Shown: in pieces, positions 1 through 5,280 of the stretch
Numbering within the stretch: position 1 is the stretch's first letter
Layout: the number at the start of each line of letters is the position of its first letter
Assembly: GCA_020025415.1 (NCBI GenBank)
Contig: JAHHSB010000086.1
Location: forward strand, 1 to 5,823
Length of the DNA: 5,823 bases
Source of the DNA: Oscillibacter sp.
GTDB lineage: Bacteria; Bacillota; Clostridia; Oscillospirales; Oscillospiraceae
Reading direction: 5' to 3'
Notes under the pieces: generated by a model
What the model saw: the letters and a program-made list of their open reading frames with translations, nothing else
Databases searched by the model: none
Told to the model about the DNA's origin: nothing
Position numbers and translations under genes: made by a program

Positions 1-68
1 ACCTGAGCCACAAGGACGCCATGCGCGAGATCAAGGCCAAGGAGGCCGCCGGCGTGCGAATCAAGTAA
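1..68 (+). CDS. 3' end of an unidentified protein-coding gene (partial)
   Basis: Reading in the frame that ends at TAA 66-68 gives an uninterrupted 21-codon tail rich in Lys, Glu, Ala and Arg, ending in AKEAAGVRIK. This looks like a charged, probably helical C terminus. Codon choice (GCC, GGC, AAG, CTG) matches the downstream genes. A strong intrinsic terminator follows 26 bases after the stop, as expected at the end of a real gene or operon. A second frame (from base 2) is also open but runs through the terminator and uses untypical codons, so I do not favour it. In many Bacillota the gene before mnmE is jag/khpB, but this tail does not resemble an R3H-domain C terminus that I can recognise. 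Too little is present to name the product. Confidence 0.6.
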   Translation, partial: LSHKDAMREIKAKEAAGVRIK

Positions 69-94
69 GCTCTTGTATCCCTGCCATTGATGAT

Positions 95-130
95 GCGGGG
101 CGGGCAGACGCCCGCCCCGCTTTTTTGTTT
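95..130 (+). terminator. Rho-independent terminator after the partial first gene
   Basis: A perfect 11-bp GC-rich stem (GCGGGGCGGGC, 95-105, with GCCCGCCCCGC, 110-120) encloses the tetraloop AGAC and is followed at once by six T (121-126), then GTTTT. This is a canonical intrinsic terminator for the gene ending at 68. It separates that gene from mnmE, so mnmE probably has its own promoter somewhere in 127-250, although I see no convincing -35/-10 pair there. Confidence 0.95.
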
Positions 131-144
131 TCCCTATGGAATTT

Positions 145-161
145 CCGGGCCAGACGCCCGG
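145..161 (+). other. Small hairpin in the mnmE upstream region
   Basis: CCGGGC (145-150) and GCCCGG (156-161) can pair around the five-base loop CAGAC. No T tract follows, so it is not a terminator in its present form. Its core closely resembles the core of the terminator hairpin about 45 bases upstream (CGGGCAGACGCCCG against CGGGCCAGACGCCCG). It may be a structured leader element or chance in GC-rich DNA. Confidence 0.4.
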
Positions 162-179
162 AGACGGAAAGATGGCTTT

Positions 180-266
180 ATGCCCATTCGTGCCCACACC
201 CCCGGCGGAACCGGACGCCGAGCTGCGGCACTGCACAACCATCTGATGGAAAAGGAGTTGATCTGA
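180..266 (+). CDS. Possible 28-codon upstream ORF abutting mnmE
   Basis: ATG at 180 opens a 28-codon frame whose TGA (264-266) directly touches the mnmE ATG (267), in the same frame. The mnmE ribosome binding site lies inside it, so translation could be coupled. A weak Shine-Dalgarno-like GGAAAG (166-171) sits eight bases before the ATG. The predicted peptide is basic and has no hydrophobic segment or known motif. Against it being real: codons such as CGA, GGA, GCA and GCT are unlike the neighbouring genes, and the ribosome binding site is poor. It is best treated as a candidate leader ORF, possibly only untranslated leader. Confidence 0.15.
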   Translation: MPIRAHTPGGTGRRAAALHNHLMEKELI

Positions 267-1658
267 ATGAACACCATTGCCGCCATTGCCACCGCCGCCG
301 TCCCCTCTGCCATCGGGGTAGTGCGGGTCTCCGGCCCGGACTGCTTCGCCGTGTGTGAGGCGGTGTTCCGCGCCCCCGGCAGCAAGTCCTTTGCCGCCCT
401 GGAGCCCCGGAAGATGGTGCTGGGGGACGTGCTGGATGCCCAGGGCCGGGTACTGGATCACGGCCTGGCCGTCCGCTTTCCCGCCCCTCACAGCTACACC
501 GGGGAGGACTGCGCCGAGTTCCACTGCCACGGCTCCCCCATTGTGCTCCAGGAGCTGCTTGACGCCCTGTTCGCCGCCGGGGCCCGGCAGGCCCGGGCCG
601 GGGAATTCACCCGGCGGGCCTTTTTGAACGGGCAGCTGGACCTGACGGAGGCGGAGGCCGTGATCGATCTGATCGAGGCAGAGACCGCCGCCGCGGCCCG
701 GAACGCCGCCGGGCAGCTCTCCGGCTCGCTGCGCCGGGAGACCGAGGGGCTCTACCAGTCCCTGCTGGATCTGTCGGCCCAGTTTTACGCCGTGGTGGAC
801 TATCCCGATGAGGATATCGAGGATCTGGGCCCGGCGGAGATCCGGCGGGTGCTGACGGACGCGGAGGCCCGCCTCTCCGCCCTGCTGGCCACCTGCGCCC
901 GGGGCCGGATCCTGAAATCCGGCGTGGCCACGGCCATTGTGGGCCGGCCCAACGCGGGCAAGTCCTCCCTTTTGAACGCCCTAGCGGGCTATGACCGCTG
1001 CCTGGTCACCAACATTCCCGGCACCACCCGGGACACGGTGGAGGAATCCGTGGTCTGCGGCGGGGTGCGGCTGCGGCTGATCGACACCGCCGGCATCCGG
1101 GAGACGGAGGACACGGTGGAGCGGCTGGGGGTAGAGCGCTCCCGCCGGGCCATCGAGTCGGCAGAGCTGGTGATCGTCCTCATAGACAGCGGGGATCTGC
1201 ACTGCGGCCCCCTCTGCGACGAGGATCAGGAGATCCTGGCCCTGGCCCAGAAGGCCCCCCACTATCTCATCGCCGCCAGCAAAAGCGACCTGCGCCCGGC
1301 CGGGCATTGCAGCATTATCCAGCTGCCCCAGGGCGCCCGGGAGCCGGAGGCCTTCCTCTCCCTCAGCTCTGTGGCCCCCGACGGGCTGCGCCTGCTGGAG
1401 GAGACGGTGGCGGAGATCTTCCCCGAGGGGGAGGCAGGCGCCGCCACCATCCTGACCAACGCCCGGCAGGAAGAGGCCGCGTCCCGGGCTCGGGACGCGG
1501 TGGTCCGGGCCCAGGGCTCCCTGGACGCCGGGCTAACCCCCGACGCCGCCCTGGCAGACGTGGAGGACGCCCTCTCCGCCCTGGGCGAGCTCACCGGCCG
1601 GACGGTGCGAGAGGATCTGGTGGACCGGATCTTCGCCCGCTTCTGTGTGGGAAAATAA
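267..1658 (+). CDS. mnmE: tRNA modification GTPase MnmE (TrmE/ThdF)
   Basis: This 463-residue protein has the full length and domain order of MnmE, the K+-stimulated GTPase that works with MnmG to put the (carboxymethyl)aminomethyl group on wobble U34 of certain tRNAs. The N-terminal formyl-THF-binding domain (about 1-120) carries HCHGS at 86-90 and GEFTRRAFLNGQLDL at 112-126. The helical domain surrounds an inserted G domain: G1 GRPNAGKSS at 226-234, G2 GTTRD at 252-256 and G3 DTAG at 273-276. Glu285 matches the catalytic Glu282 of E. coli by motif spacing. The invariant C-terminal CxGK is present as FCVGK (459-463). The odd point is G4, which reads SKSD (338-341) instead of NKxD. The start is fixed by AAAGGAG at 251-257, nine bases before the ATG. 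The partner gene mnmG is not adjacent in this window. No terminator follows, so some read-through into the next operon is possible. Confidence 0.97.
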   Translation: MNTIAAIATAAVPSAIGVVRVSGPDCFAVCEAVFRAPGSKSFAALEPRKMVLGDVLDAQGRVLDHGLAVRFPAPHSYTGEDCAEFHCHGSPIVLQELLDALFAAGARQARAGEFTRRAFLNGQLDLTEAEAVIDLIEAETAAAARNAAGQLSGSLRRETEGLYQSLLDLSAQFYAVVDYPDEDIEDLGPAEIRRVLTDAEARLSALLATCARGRILKSGVATAIVGRPNAGKSSLLNALAGYDRCLVTNIPGTTRDTVEESVVCGGVRLRLIDTAGIRETEDTVERLGVERSRRAIESAELVIVLIDSGDLHCGPLCDEDQEILALAQKAPHYLIAASKSDLRPAGHCSIIQLPQGAREPEAFLSLSSVAPDGLRLLEETVAEIFPEGEAGAATILTNARQEEAASRARDAVVRAQGSLDAGLTPDAALADVEDALSALGELTGRTVREDLVDRIFARFCVGK

Positions 1659-1686
1659 GTCCCCGGCAGAGCTGGATCTCATCGGT

Positions 1687-1714
1687 GTTTCCCGAAAACG
1701 CGGTTTACAAAACC
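1687..1714 (+). promoter_or_regulatory. Stacked GTTT/AAAC inverted repeats overlapping the -35 box (putative operator)
   Basis: Four short GTTT/AAAC half-sites alternate here: GTTT (1687-1690), AAAAC (1695-1699), GTTT (1703-1706) and AAAACC (1709-1714). GGTTT/AAACC (1702-1706/1710-1714) is a perfect 5-bp inverted repeat with a three-base spacer lying on the -35 hexamer. AAAC/GTTT (1696-1699/1703-1706) and TTTC/GAAA (1688-1691/1694-1697) are further short palindromes. Position and symmetry fit binding of a dimeric repressor, and the first gene of the operon encodes a helix-turn-helix protein. That connection is inference. Confidence 0.35.
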
Positions 1715-1732
1715 AGATTCCCGTGGTATGCT
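1704..1732 (+). promoter_or_regulatory. Sigma-A-type promoter of the DUF1836-degV-prmA operon
   Basis: TTTACA (1704-1709) and TATGCT (1727-1732) are separated by exactly 17 bases, close to the TTGACA/TATAAT consensus. Transcription would begin near 1739-1741 and give a leader of about 37 bases before the DUF1836 start. The -35 box is embedded in GTTT/AAAC repeats that could be an operator (see separate entry). This supports the DUF1836 gene as first of a new transcription unit, not simply a continuation of mnmE. Confidence 0.65.
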
Positions 1733-1777
1733 TTTTCTGGAATCTTCTGCATAAACGCCGGATAAAGGAGTGAGCTG

Positions 1778-2356
1778 ATGTCTGATTTGACCAACCAGCG
1801 GGAACGCCTGCACACCCAGCGTCCCACCCCGTGGGAGCAGCTGCCGGATTTCCCCCTCTACATGGATCAGATGCTGTCCTACATGGATCGGCAGCTGATC
1901 CGCTTTGACGGGGATGGCGGGCTCACCGCCGCCATGGTGAACAATTATACAAAAAGCGGCCTGGTCCCCCGGGCCGACGGAAAAAAATACACCCGCAGCC
2001 ATCTGGCCTATCTGACGGCGGTGTGCGTGCTCAAGCAGGTGCTCTCCACCAAGGATATCGCCCTGGTGCTGGACGCCCAGCGAGCCCAGGGGGACCTGCC
2101 GGAGCGCTACGCCTCCTTCTGCGCCAGCCTGGATCGGGCGCTGAATCTGATGGGCGACATGATGGAGGGCTATCCCTCCGAGGGGGATGCCGCCGACGCA
2201 GCCGTGCATTTTGCCCTGCTGTCCTATGCCGCGGGGCTGGCCAGCAGCCGCTATGTCCAGCTGCTGCGGGAGAAACGGCAGTCCACCGCTGAAAGCACGG
2301 AAAAAAAGCCCCGGGACAAGCGCCGCGCTGCCCGGACGGAAAAGGAGAATGCCTGA
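1778..2356 (+). CDS. DUF1836 domain protein, putative helix-turn-helix DNA-binding regulator
   Basis: This 192-residue protein matches what I know of the DUF1836 family (PF08876) of Bacillota. It shows a conserved N-terminal WEQLPDFPLYMDQMLSYM (19-36), then a MerR-like helix-turn-helix region around 49-95 with the signature TAAMVNNYTKSGLVPR and GKKYTRSHLAYLT, followed by a helical segment to about 160. The C-terminal 25-30 residues form a strongly charged, Lys/Arg-rich, probably disordered tail. There are no catalytic motifs, signal peptide or membrane segment, so it should be cytoplasmic. The start is supported by AAAGGAG (1764-1770), seven bases before ATG. It is the first gene of an operon with degV and prmA, and its stop overlaps the degV start (TGATG). 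The family is functionally uncharacterised as far as I know. A transcriptional regulator, possibly autoregulatory, is the likeliest role. Confidence 0.85.
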   Translation: MSDLTNQRERLHTQRPTPWEQLPDFPLYMDQMLSYMDRQLIRFDGDGGLTAAMVNNYTKSGLVPRADGKKYTRSHLAYLTAVCVLKQVLSTKDIALVLDAQRAQGDLPERYASFCASLDRALNLMGDMMEGYPSEGDAADAAVHFALLSYAAGLASSRYVQLLREKRQSTAESTEKKPRDKRRAARTEKENA

Positions 2357-3228
2357 TGCGAGAGTATGTGATTATGACCGACAGCTGCTGCGATCTGCCC
2401 GCCGAACTGGCCCAGGAGCTGGAGCTGGATGTGATTCCTCTGAGCCTGACCATGGGGGATCAGGAATATTTCAACTATCTGGACGGCCGGGCCCTGGCCT
2501 TCCCGGATTTTTACGCCCGGCTGCGGGGCGGCGAGCTGGCCACCACCTCCGCGGTGAATGTGGGCACCTTTGAGGCCCGGATGCGCGCGCTGCTGGAGCA
2601 GGGAAAGGACCTTCTTTGCATCCACTTCTCCTCCGGTCTCTCCACTACCTATCAGTCCGCCTGCATCGCCGCCGAGGAGATGAAAAAAGAGTTCCCCGAT
2701 GCCACCATCGAAACCGTGGACAGTTTGTCCGCCTCCGGCGGCCAGGGCCTGCTGGTGTACCTGTGCGCCCTGGAAAAGCGCAAGGGCAAGTCCCTGGAGG
2801 AGGTTCGGGTCTTTGCCGAGCAGACCCGCCCCCACCTGTGCCACTGGTTCACGGTGGATGATCTGGGCCACCTCAAGCGGGGCGGCCGAATCAGCTCCGC
2901 TACCGCCCTGTTCGGCACCATGCTCTCCATCAAGCCGGTGATGCACGTGGACGACAGCGGCCACCTGATCCCCGTTTCCAAGGCCCGGGGCCGGAAGGCC
3001 TCCCTGACGGCCCTGGTGGACCAGATGGAGCAAAGCGCCATTCACCCCGAGAGCCAGACCGTGTTCATTACCCACGGCGACTGCGAAGATGACGCCCGCT
3101 TTGTGGCCGGCGAGATCCGCCGGCGCATGGGCACCCAAGATATCCGCATCAGCTATGTGGGCCCGGTGATCGGAAACCACTCCGGTCCGGGCACGGTGGC
3201 GTTGTTCTTCCTGGGAAAGGAGCGCTGA
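2356..3228 (+). CDS. DegV family fatty-acid-binding protein (FakB-like)
   Basis: This 290-residue protein has the usual DegV length and motifs. They are DSCCDL (9-14), TTSAVN (63-68), FSSGLSTTY (91-99), the acidic D-S-LSASGGQG loop near 120-130, WFTVDDLGHLKRGGRIS near 165-180, and GNHSGPGT (273-280) before the C-terminal ALFF. In characterised FakB proteins a Thr/Ser pair, Ser93 and a late His hold the carboxylate of a bound fatty acid, which FakA then phosphorylates for phospholipid synthesis. Ser93 and His275 here sit at the equivalent motifs. The binding role is therefore family knowledge; the actual ligand is unknown. No fakA lies in this window. The start overlaps the DUF1836 stop by one base, with AAAGGAG at 2341-2347, so translation is probably coupled. 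The protein should be cytoplasmic. Confidence 0.93.
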   Translation: MREYVIMTDSCCDLPAELAQELELDVIPLSLTMGDQEYFNYLDGRALAFPDFYARLRGGELATTSAVNVGTFEARMRALLEQGKDLLCIHFSSGLSTTYQSACIAAEEMKKEFPDATIETVDSLSASGGQGLLVYLCALEKRKGKSLEEVRVFAEQTRPHLCHWFTVDDLGHLKRGGRISSATALFGTMLSIKPVMHVDDSGHLIPVSKARGRKASLTALVDQMEQSAIHPESQTVFITHGDCEDDARFVAGEIRRRMGTQDIRISYVGPVIGNHSGPGTVALFFLGKER

Positions 3229-3233
3229 GCCCC

Positions 3234-4187
3234 ATGAAATGGCTGGAGGTGCATATTGACACCCATCACGCCGGGCTGGAGACGGTGGAGGCCTTCCTCT
3301 CCGCCCAGGGCATCGACAATCTGGTGATCGACGACGAGGGCGAGTTCCAGGACTTCCTGGAAAACAACCGCCAATACTGGGACTATGTGGACGAAGAGCT
3401 GCTCCAGCGGGAGCGGGGCCGCTCCCGCATCAGTTTTTACCTGGAGGCCAATGAAGCGGGCTTTGCCCAGCTGGGCCAGGTGCGCATCGCCCTGTCCGAA
3501 TTCCGCAAGGCCCATCCCGAGTGCGGCAGCTGCCTTTTAACCCTGGACGATCTGGACAACGCCGACTGGGAAAACAACTGGAAGCAGTACTATAAGCCCC
3601 TGGCCATCGGGGAGCGGCTGCTGGTGATCCCCGAGTGGGAGCAGGCCGATCCGGGCGAGCGGGTGAGCCTGATCCTCAACCCGGGGCTGACCTTCGGTAC
3701 CGGCGGCCACGCCACCACCCAGCTGTGCCTGACGGCGCTGGAGCGGGAGATCCACGGCGGCGAGACGCTGCTGGACTTAGGCTGCGGCAGCGGCATTTTG
3801 TCCATCGCCGGGCTGAAGCTGGGCGCCAAGCGGGCCGTGGCCGTGGATATTGACGACAAGTGCCTGGACGTGGCCTGGGAAAACGCCGGGCTCAACGGCA
3901 TCGACCGGACGTCCTATGACGTGCGGGTGGGCGACGTGCTTTCCGACCCGGCCCTTACCGCCGATCTGGAGGGACAGTGCGATCTGGTGGTTGCCAACAT
4001 CGTAGCCGATGTGATTTTGGCCCTGGCGCCCAATGTAAGGCGCTTCCTGAAACCCGGCGGCAAGTTCCTCTGCTCCGGCATCATCGACGACCGGGCGGAG
4101 GAGGTGGCCGGCGGCCTGCGCCAGGCGGGCTGGGCCATCCTCTCCTCCGCCGACGAGGCCGGCTGGTTTTCCTATCTGTGCCAATAA
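3234..4187 (+). CDS. prmA: Ribosomal protein L11 methyltransferase PrmA
   Basis: This 317-residue protein is a complete PrmA, the SAM-dependent enzyme that methylates ribosomal protein L11 (uL11) on lysine side chains and the N terminus. The N-terminal substrate-recognition part begins MKWLEVHIDT, and the linker carries the family-typical NADWENNWKQYYKPLAIG (about 104-121). The catalytic domain has FGTGGHATT around 154-162, the SAM-binding LDLGCGSGILSI starting at 180, the acidic VAVDID at the end of the next strand, and NIVADVI (255-261) in the NxxxD/NPPY-equivalent position used by this family. The usual GTGTHPTT motif reads GTGGHATT here, a mild variant. AAAGGAG at 3216-3222 lies inside the end of degV, 11 bases from the ATG, and only five bases separate the genes, so it is the last gene of the DUF1836-degV-prmA operon. 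A strong terminator follows. Confidence 0.95.
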   Translation: MKWLEVHIDTHHAGLETVEAFLSAQGIDNLVIDDEGEFQDFLENNRQYWDYVDEELLQRERGRSRISFYLEANEAGFAQLGQVRIALSEFRKAHPECGSCLLTLDDLDNADWENNWKQYYKPLAIGERLLVIPEWEQADPGERVSLILNPGLTFGTGGHATTQLCLTALEREIHGGETLLDLGCGSGILSIAGLKLGAKRAVAVDIDDKCLDVAWENAGLNGIDRTSYDVRVGDVLSDPALTADLEGQCDLVVANIVADVILALAPNVRRFLKPGGKFLCSGIIDDRAEEVAGGLRQAGWAILSSADEAGWFSYLCQ

Positions 4188-4224
4188 AGCAGTCCCCTTC
4201 CCGCCCCGGCGGCCGGATTGCAAG

Positions 4225-4258
4225 AAAAAACTCCTCCGCTTTGGCGGAGGAGTTTTTT
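4225..4258 (+). terminator. Strong, potentially bidirectional intrinsic terminator after prmA
   Basis: CTCCTCCGC (4231-4239) pairs perfectly with GCGGAGGAG (4244-4252) around a TTTG loop. Six A before the stem (4225-4230) can pair with the six T after it (4253-4258), giving up to 15 bp in total. The T tract terminates + strand transcription of the prmA operon, and the A tract would do the same for any minus-strand transcript. It isolates the following Noc-like gene. Confidence 0.95.
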
Positions 4259-4269
4259 GTGTCTCCCCA

Positions 4270-4287
4270 GCCCGCCCCGCTTTTTTG
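4270..4287 (+). repeat. 18-base copy of a terminator 3' arm plus T tract, without its partner arm
   Basis: GCCCGCCCCGCTTTTTTG at 4270-4287 is identical to 110-127, the descending arm and T tract of the first terminator in the window. No complementary GCGGGGCGGGC lies just upstream, so it cannot fold as that terminator. It may be a decayed second terminator, or chance reuse of a common terminator sequence in a GC-rich genome. Confidence 0.6.
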
Positions 4288-4331
4288 CCGGACAGCGGCG
4301 GGATCCGACACATTTCCACCAGGCAGGTCTG

Positions 4332-4337
4332 TACAAT
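4332..4337 (+). promoter_or_regulatory. Candidate -10 box for the Noc-like gene
   Basis: TACAAT matches the -10 consensus at five of six positions and lies 21 bases before the ATG. No good -35 hexamer stands 16-18 bases upstream (the sequence there is about CACATT). A start point near 4344 would leave almost no leader before the Shine-Dalgarno. A promoter is needed somewhere in 4259-4350 because the strong terminator precedes this gene, but this assignment is weak. Confidence 0.3.
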
Positions 4338-4358
4338 GGAGAAAAAGGGGGTACGAAA

Positions 4359-5180
4359 ATGGACGGGGAACACAGAAAAAACAAGCAGGTTTTGGAACTG
4401 CCGGTGGATGCGCTGCGGCCCAACCCCGCTCAGCCCCGGAGAATGTTTGACTCCCAGGGGCTGGAGGAACTGGCCGACTCCATCCGCCGCCATGGGATCC
4501 TGCAGCCCCTGACAGTGCGCCCCAGCCCCGATGGGAACTGGGAGCTGGTGGCCGGGGAACGGCGGCTGCGGGCCGCCAAGCTGGCGGGGCTTAAAACCGT
4601 GCCCTGCCTGCCGGCGGAGGCGGACGACACCCAGTCTGCCCTGCTGGCCCTGGTAGAAAACCTCCAGCGCAAGGATCTGCACTATCTGGAGGAGGCGGCG
4701 GCCCTGGCCGCTTTTCTCCACCGCAGCGGTATGACCCAGGAGGAGACCGCCCGGCAGCTGGGCTACTCTCCCTCCGCCCTGGCCAACAAGCTGCGGCTGC
4801 TGCGCCTGTCCCCGGCGTGCGCGGACCTTCTGGTGCGCAGCGGCCTTTCCGAGCGCCACGCCCGGGCGCTACTGCGGCTCCAGGACGAGGGCGAGCGCCT
4901 GGCCGCCCTGCAGCATATCATCGCCGGGGAGCTGAACGTGGCCCAGACCGAGCAGTACATCGAGCGGCGGCTCCACACCCTGCAGACCACCCCGCCACGG
5001 CGGCGGACCTACATCATCAAGGATGTGCGCCTGTTCCTCAACAGCGTGGACCGGGGGCTGCGGCTCATCCGGGACGCAGGCATCGACGCCAAGGGCAGCC
5101 GGGAGGAAACGGAGGACACCATCGTTTTGACCATCCGCATTCCCAAGCACGGACACGCCCCCGCTGATACCCCCCTGTAA
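4359..5180 (+). CDS. Noc-like ParB/Spo0J-family nucleoid protein
   Basis: This 273-residue protein is a ParB-family CTP-dependent DNA clamp of the Noc/Spo0J group. It shows NPAQPRRMF (22-30), GILQPLTVR (46-54), the CTP-binding GERRLRA (66-72) and ENLQRKDL (100-107). A helix-turn-helix follows from about 125 to 147 (MTQEETARQLGYSPSALANKLRLL), and SERHARALLRLQ comes after it. The C-terminal part resembles the dimerisation domain (KDVRLFLNSVDRGLRLI, ending TIRIPK). Several stretches, including ANKLRLL, ERHARAL and ELNVAQTE, look closer to B. subtilis Noc than to Spo0J. Unlike B. subtilis Noc, the N terminus before the first strand is short and charged, with no obvious amphipathic membrane-targeting helix. 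ATG 4359 is chosen because AAAGGGGG (4344-4351) precedes it by seven bases; the frame stays open back to 4218 but that part runs through the terminator. No parA is adjacent. Whether it acts in segregation or nucleoid occlusion cannot be decided here. Confidence 0.9.
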   Translation: MDGEHRKNKQVLELPVDALRPNPAQPRRMFDSQGLEELADSIRRHGILQPLTVRPSPDGNWELVAGERRLRAAKLAGLKTVPCLPAEADDTQSALLALVENLQRKDLHYLEEAAALAAFLHRSGMTQEETARQLGYSPSALANKLRLLRLSPACADLLVRSGLSERHARALLRLQDEGERLAALQHIIAGELNVAQTEQYIERRLHTLQTTPPRRRTYIIKDVRLFLNSVDRGLRLIRDAGIDAKGSREETEDTIVLTIRIPKHGHAPADTPL

Positions 5181-5185
5181 CGGGA

Positions 5186-5219
5186 TTGTAACCCAATCCT
5201 CCAAAAGATATGCTATAGT
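5186..5219 (+). promoter_or_regulatory. Promoter of the YoaR/VanW-like gene
   Basis: TTGTAA (5186-5191) and TATGCT (5209-5214) are spaced by 17 bases, and an overlapping extended -10, TG-C-TATAGT (5211-5219), offers an alternative. The -10 hexamer TATGCT is the same as in the promoter of the DUF1836 operon. Transcription would start near 5221-5226 and leave a leader of about 55-60 bases. No terminator separates this promoter from the Noc-like gene ending at 5180, so read-through transcripts are also likely. Confidence 0.65.
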
Positions 5220-5273
5220 AAATACCGTACAGCCTGGCTTTTCCGGCTGGTCCGTAAACTGGATTTTGGAGGA
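5197..5273 (+). promoter_or_regulatory. 10-base inverted repeat covering the ribosome binding site of the last gene
   Basis: TCCTCCAAAA (5197-5206) is the exact reverse complement of TTTTGGAGGA (5264-5273), which contains the Shine-Dalgarno GGAGG (5268-5272) eight bases before the ATG at 5281. A small hairpin (CAGCC 5230-5234 with GGCTG 5245-5249) lies between the arms. The first arm is inside the promoter spacer, so only RNA started upstream would contain both arms. Confidence 0.5.
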
Positions 5274-5280
5274 ACACGCT

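Noticed and set aside
136..246. A 36-codon ORF between the first terminator and mnmE
   Set aside because: It has no Shine-Dalgarno, starts next to the terminator T tract, contains the 145-161 hairpin and shows no recognisable motif.
1687..1700. Possible Noc binding site (TTTCCCG half matching ATTTCCCGGGAAAT)
   Set aside because: Only about 9 of 14 positions fit and the second half-site is not matched. It is better explained as part of the GTTT/AAAC repeat cluster at the promoter.
1307..1765. Alternative + strand frame overlapping the mnmE 3' end
   Set aside because: It is rich in Gly, Arg and Pro, as expected from an out-of-frame reading of GC-rich codons, and conflicts with the conserved MnmE C terminus.
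2251..3180. Minus-strand open frame (309 codons) opposite degV
   Set aside because: It is a shadow of degV, which has clear family motifs. The antisense frame is low-complexity and has no recognisable domain.
4218..4358. In-frame upstream extension of the Noc-like protein
   Set aside because: The added 47 residues would be translated from the terminator hairpin and the region after it. The ATG at 4359 has a good Shine-Dalgarno and begins where ParB-family similarity starts.
3777..4859. Long minus-strand open frame (360 codons) across prmA and the Noc-like gene
   Set aside because: It runs antisense through two well-identified genes and a strong terminator, and its composition is the Gly/Gln/Ala-rich pattern typical of shadow frames in GC-rich DNA. 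No family motif is recognisable.
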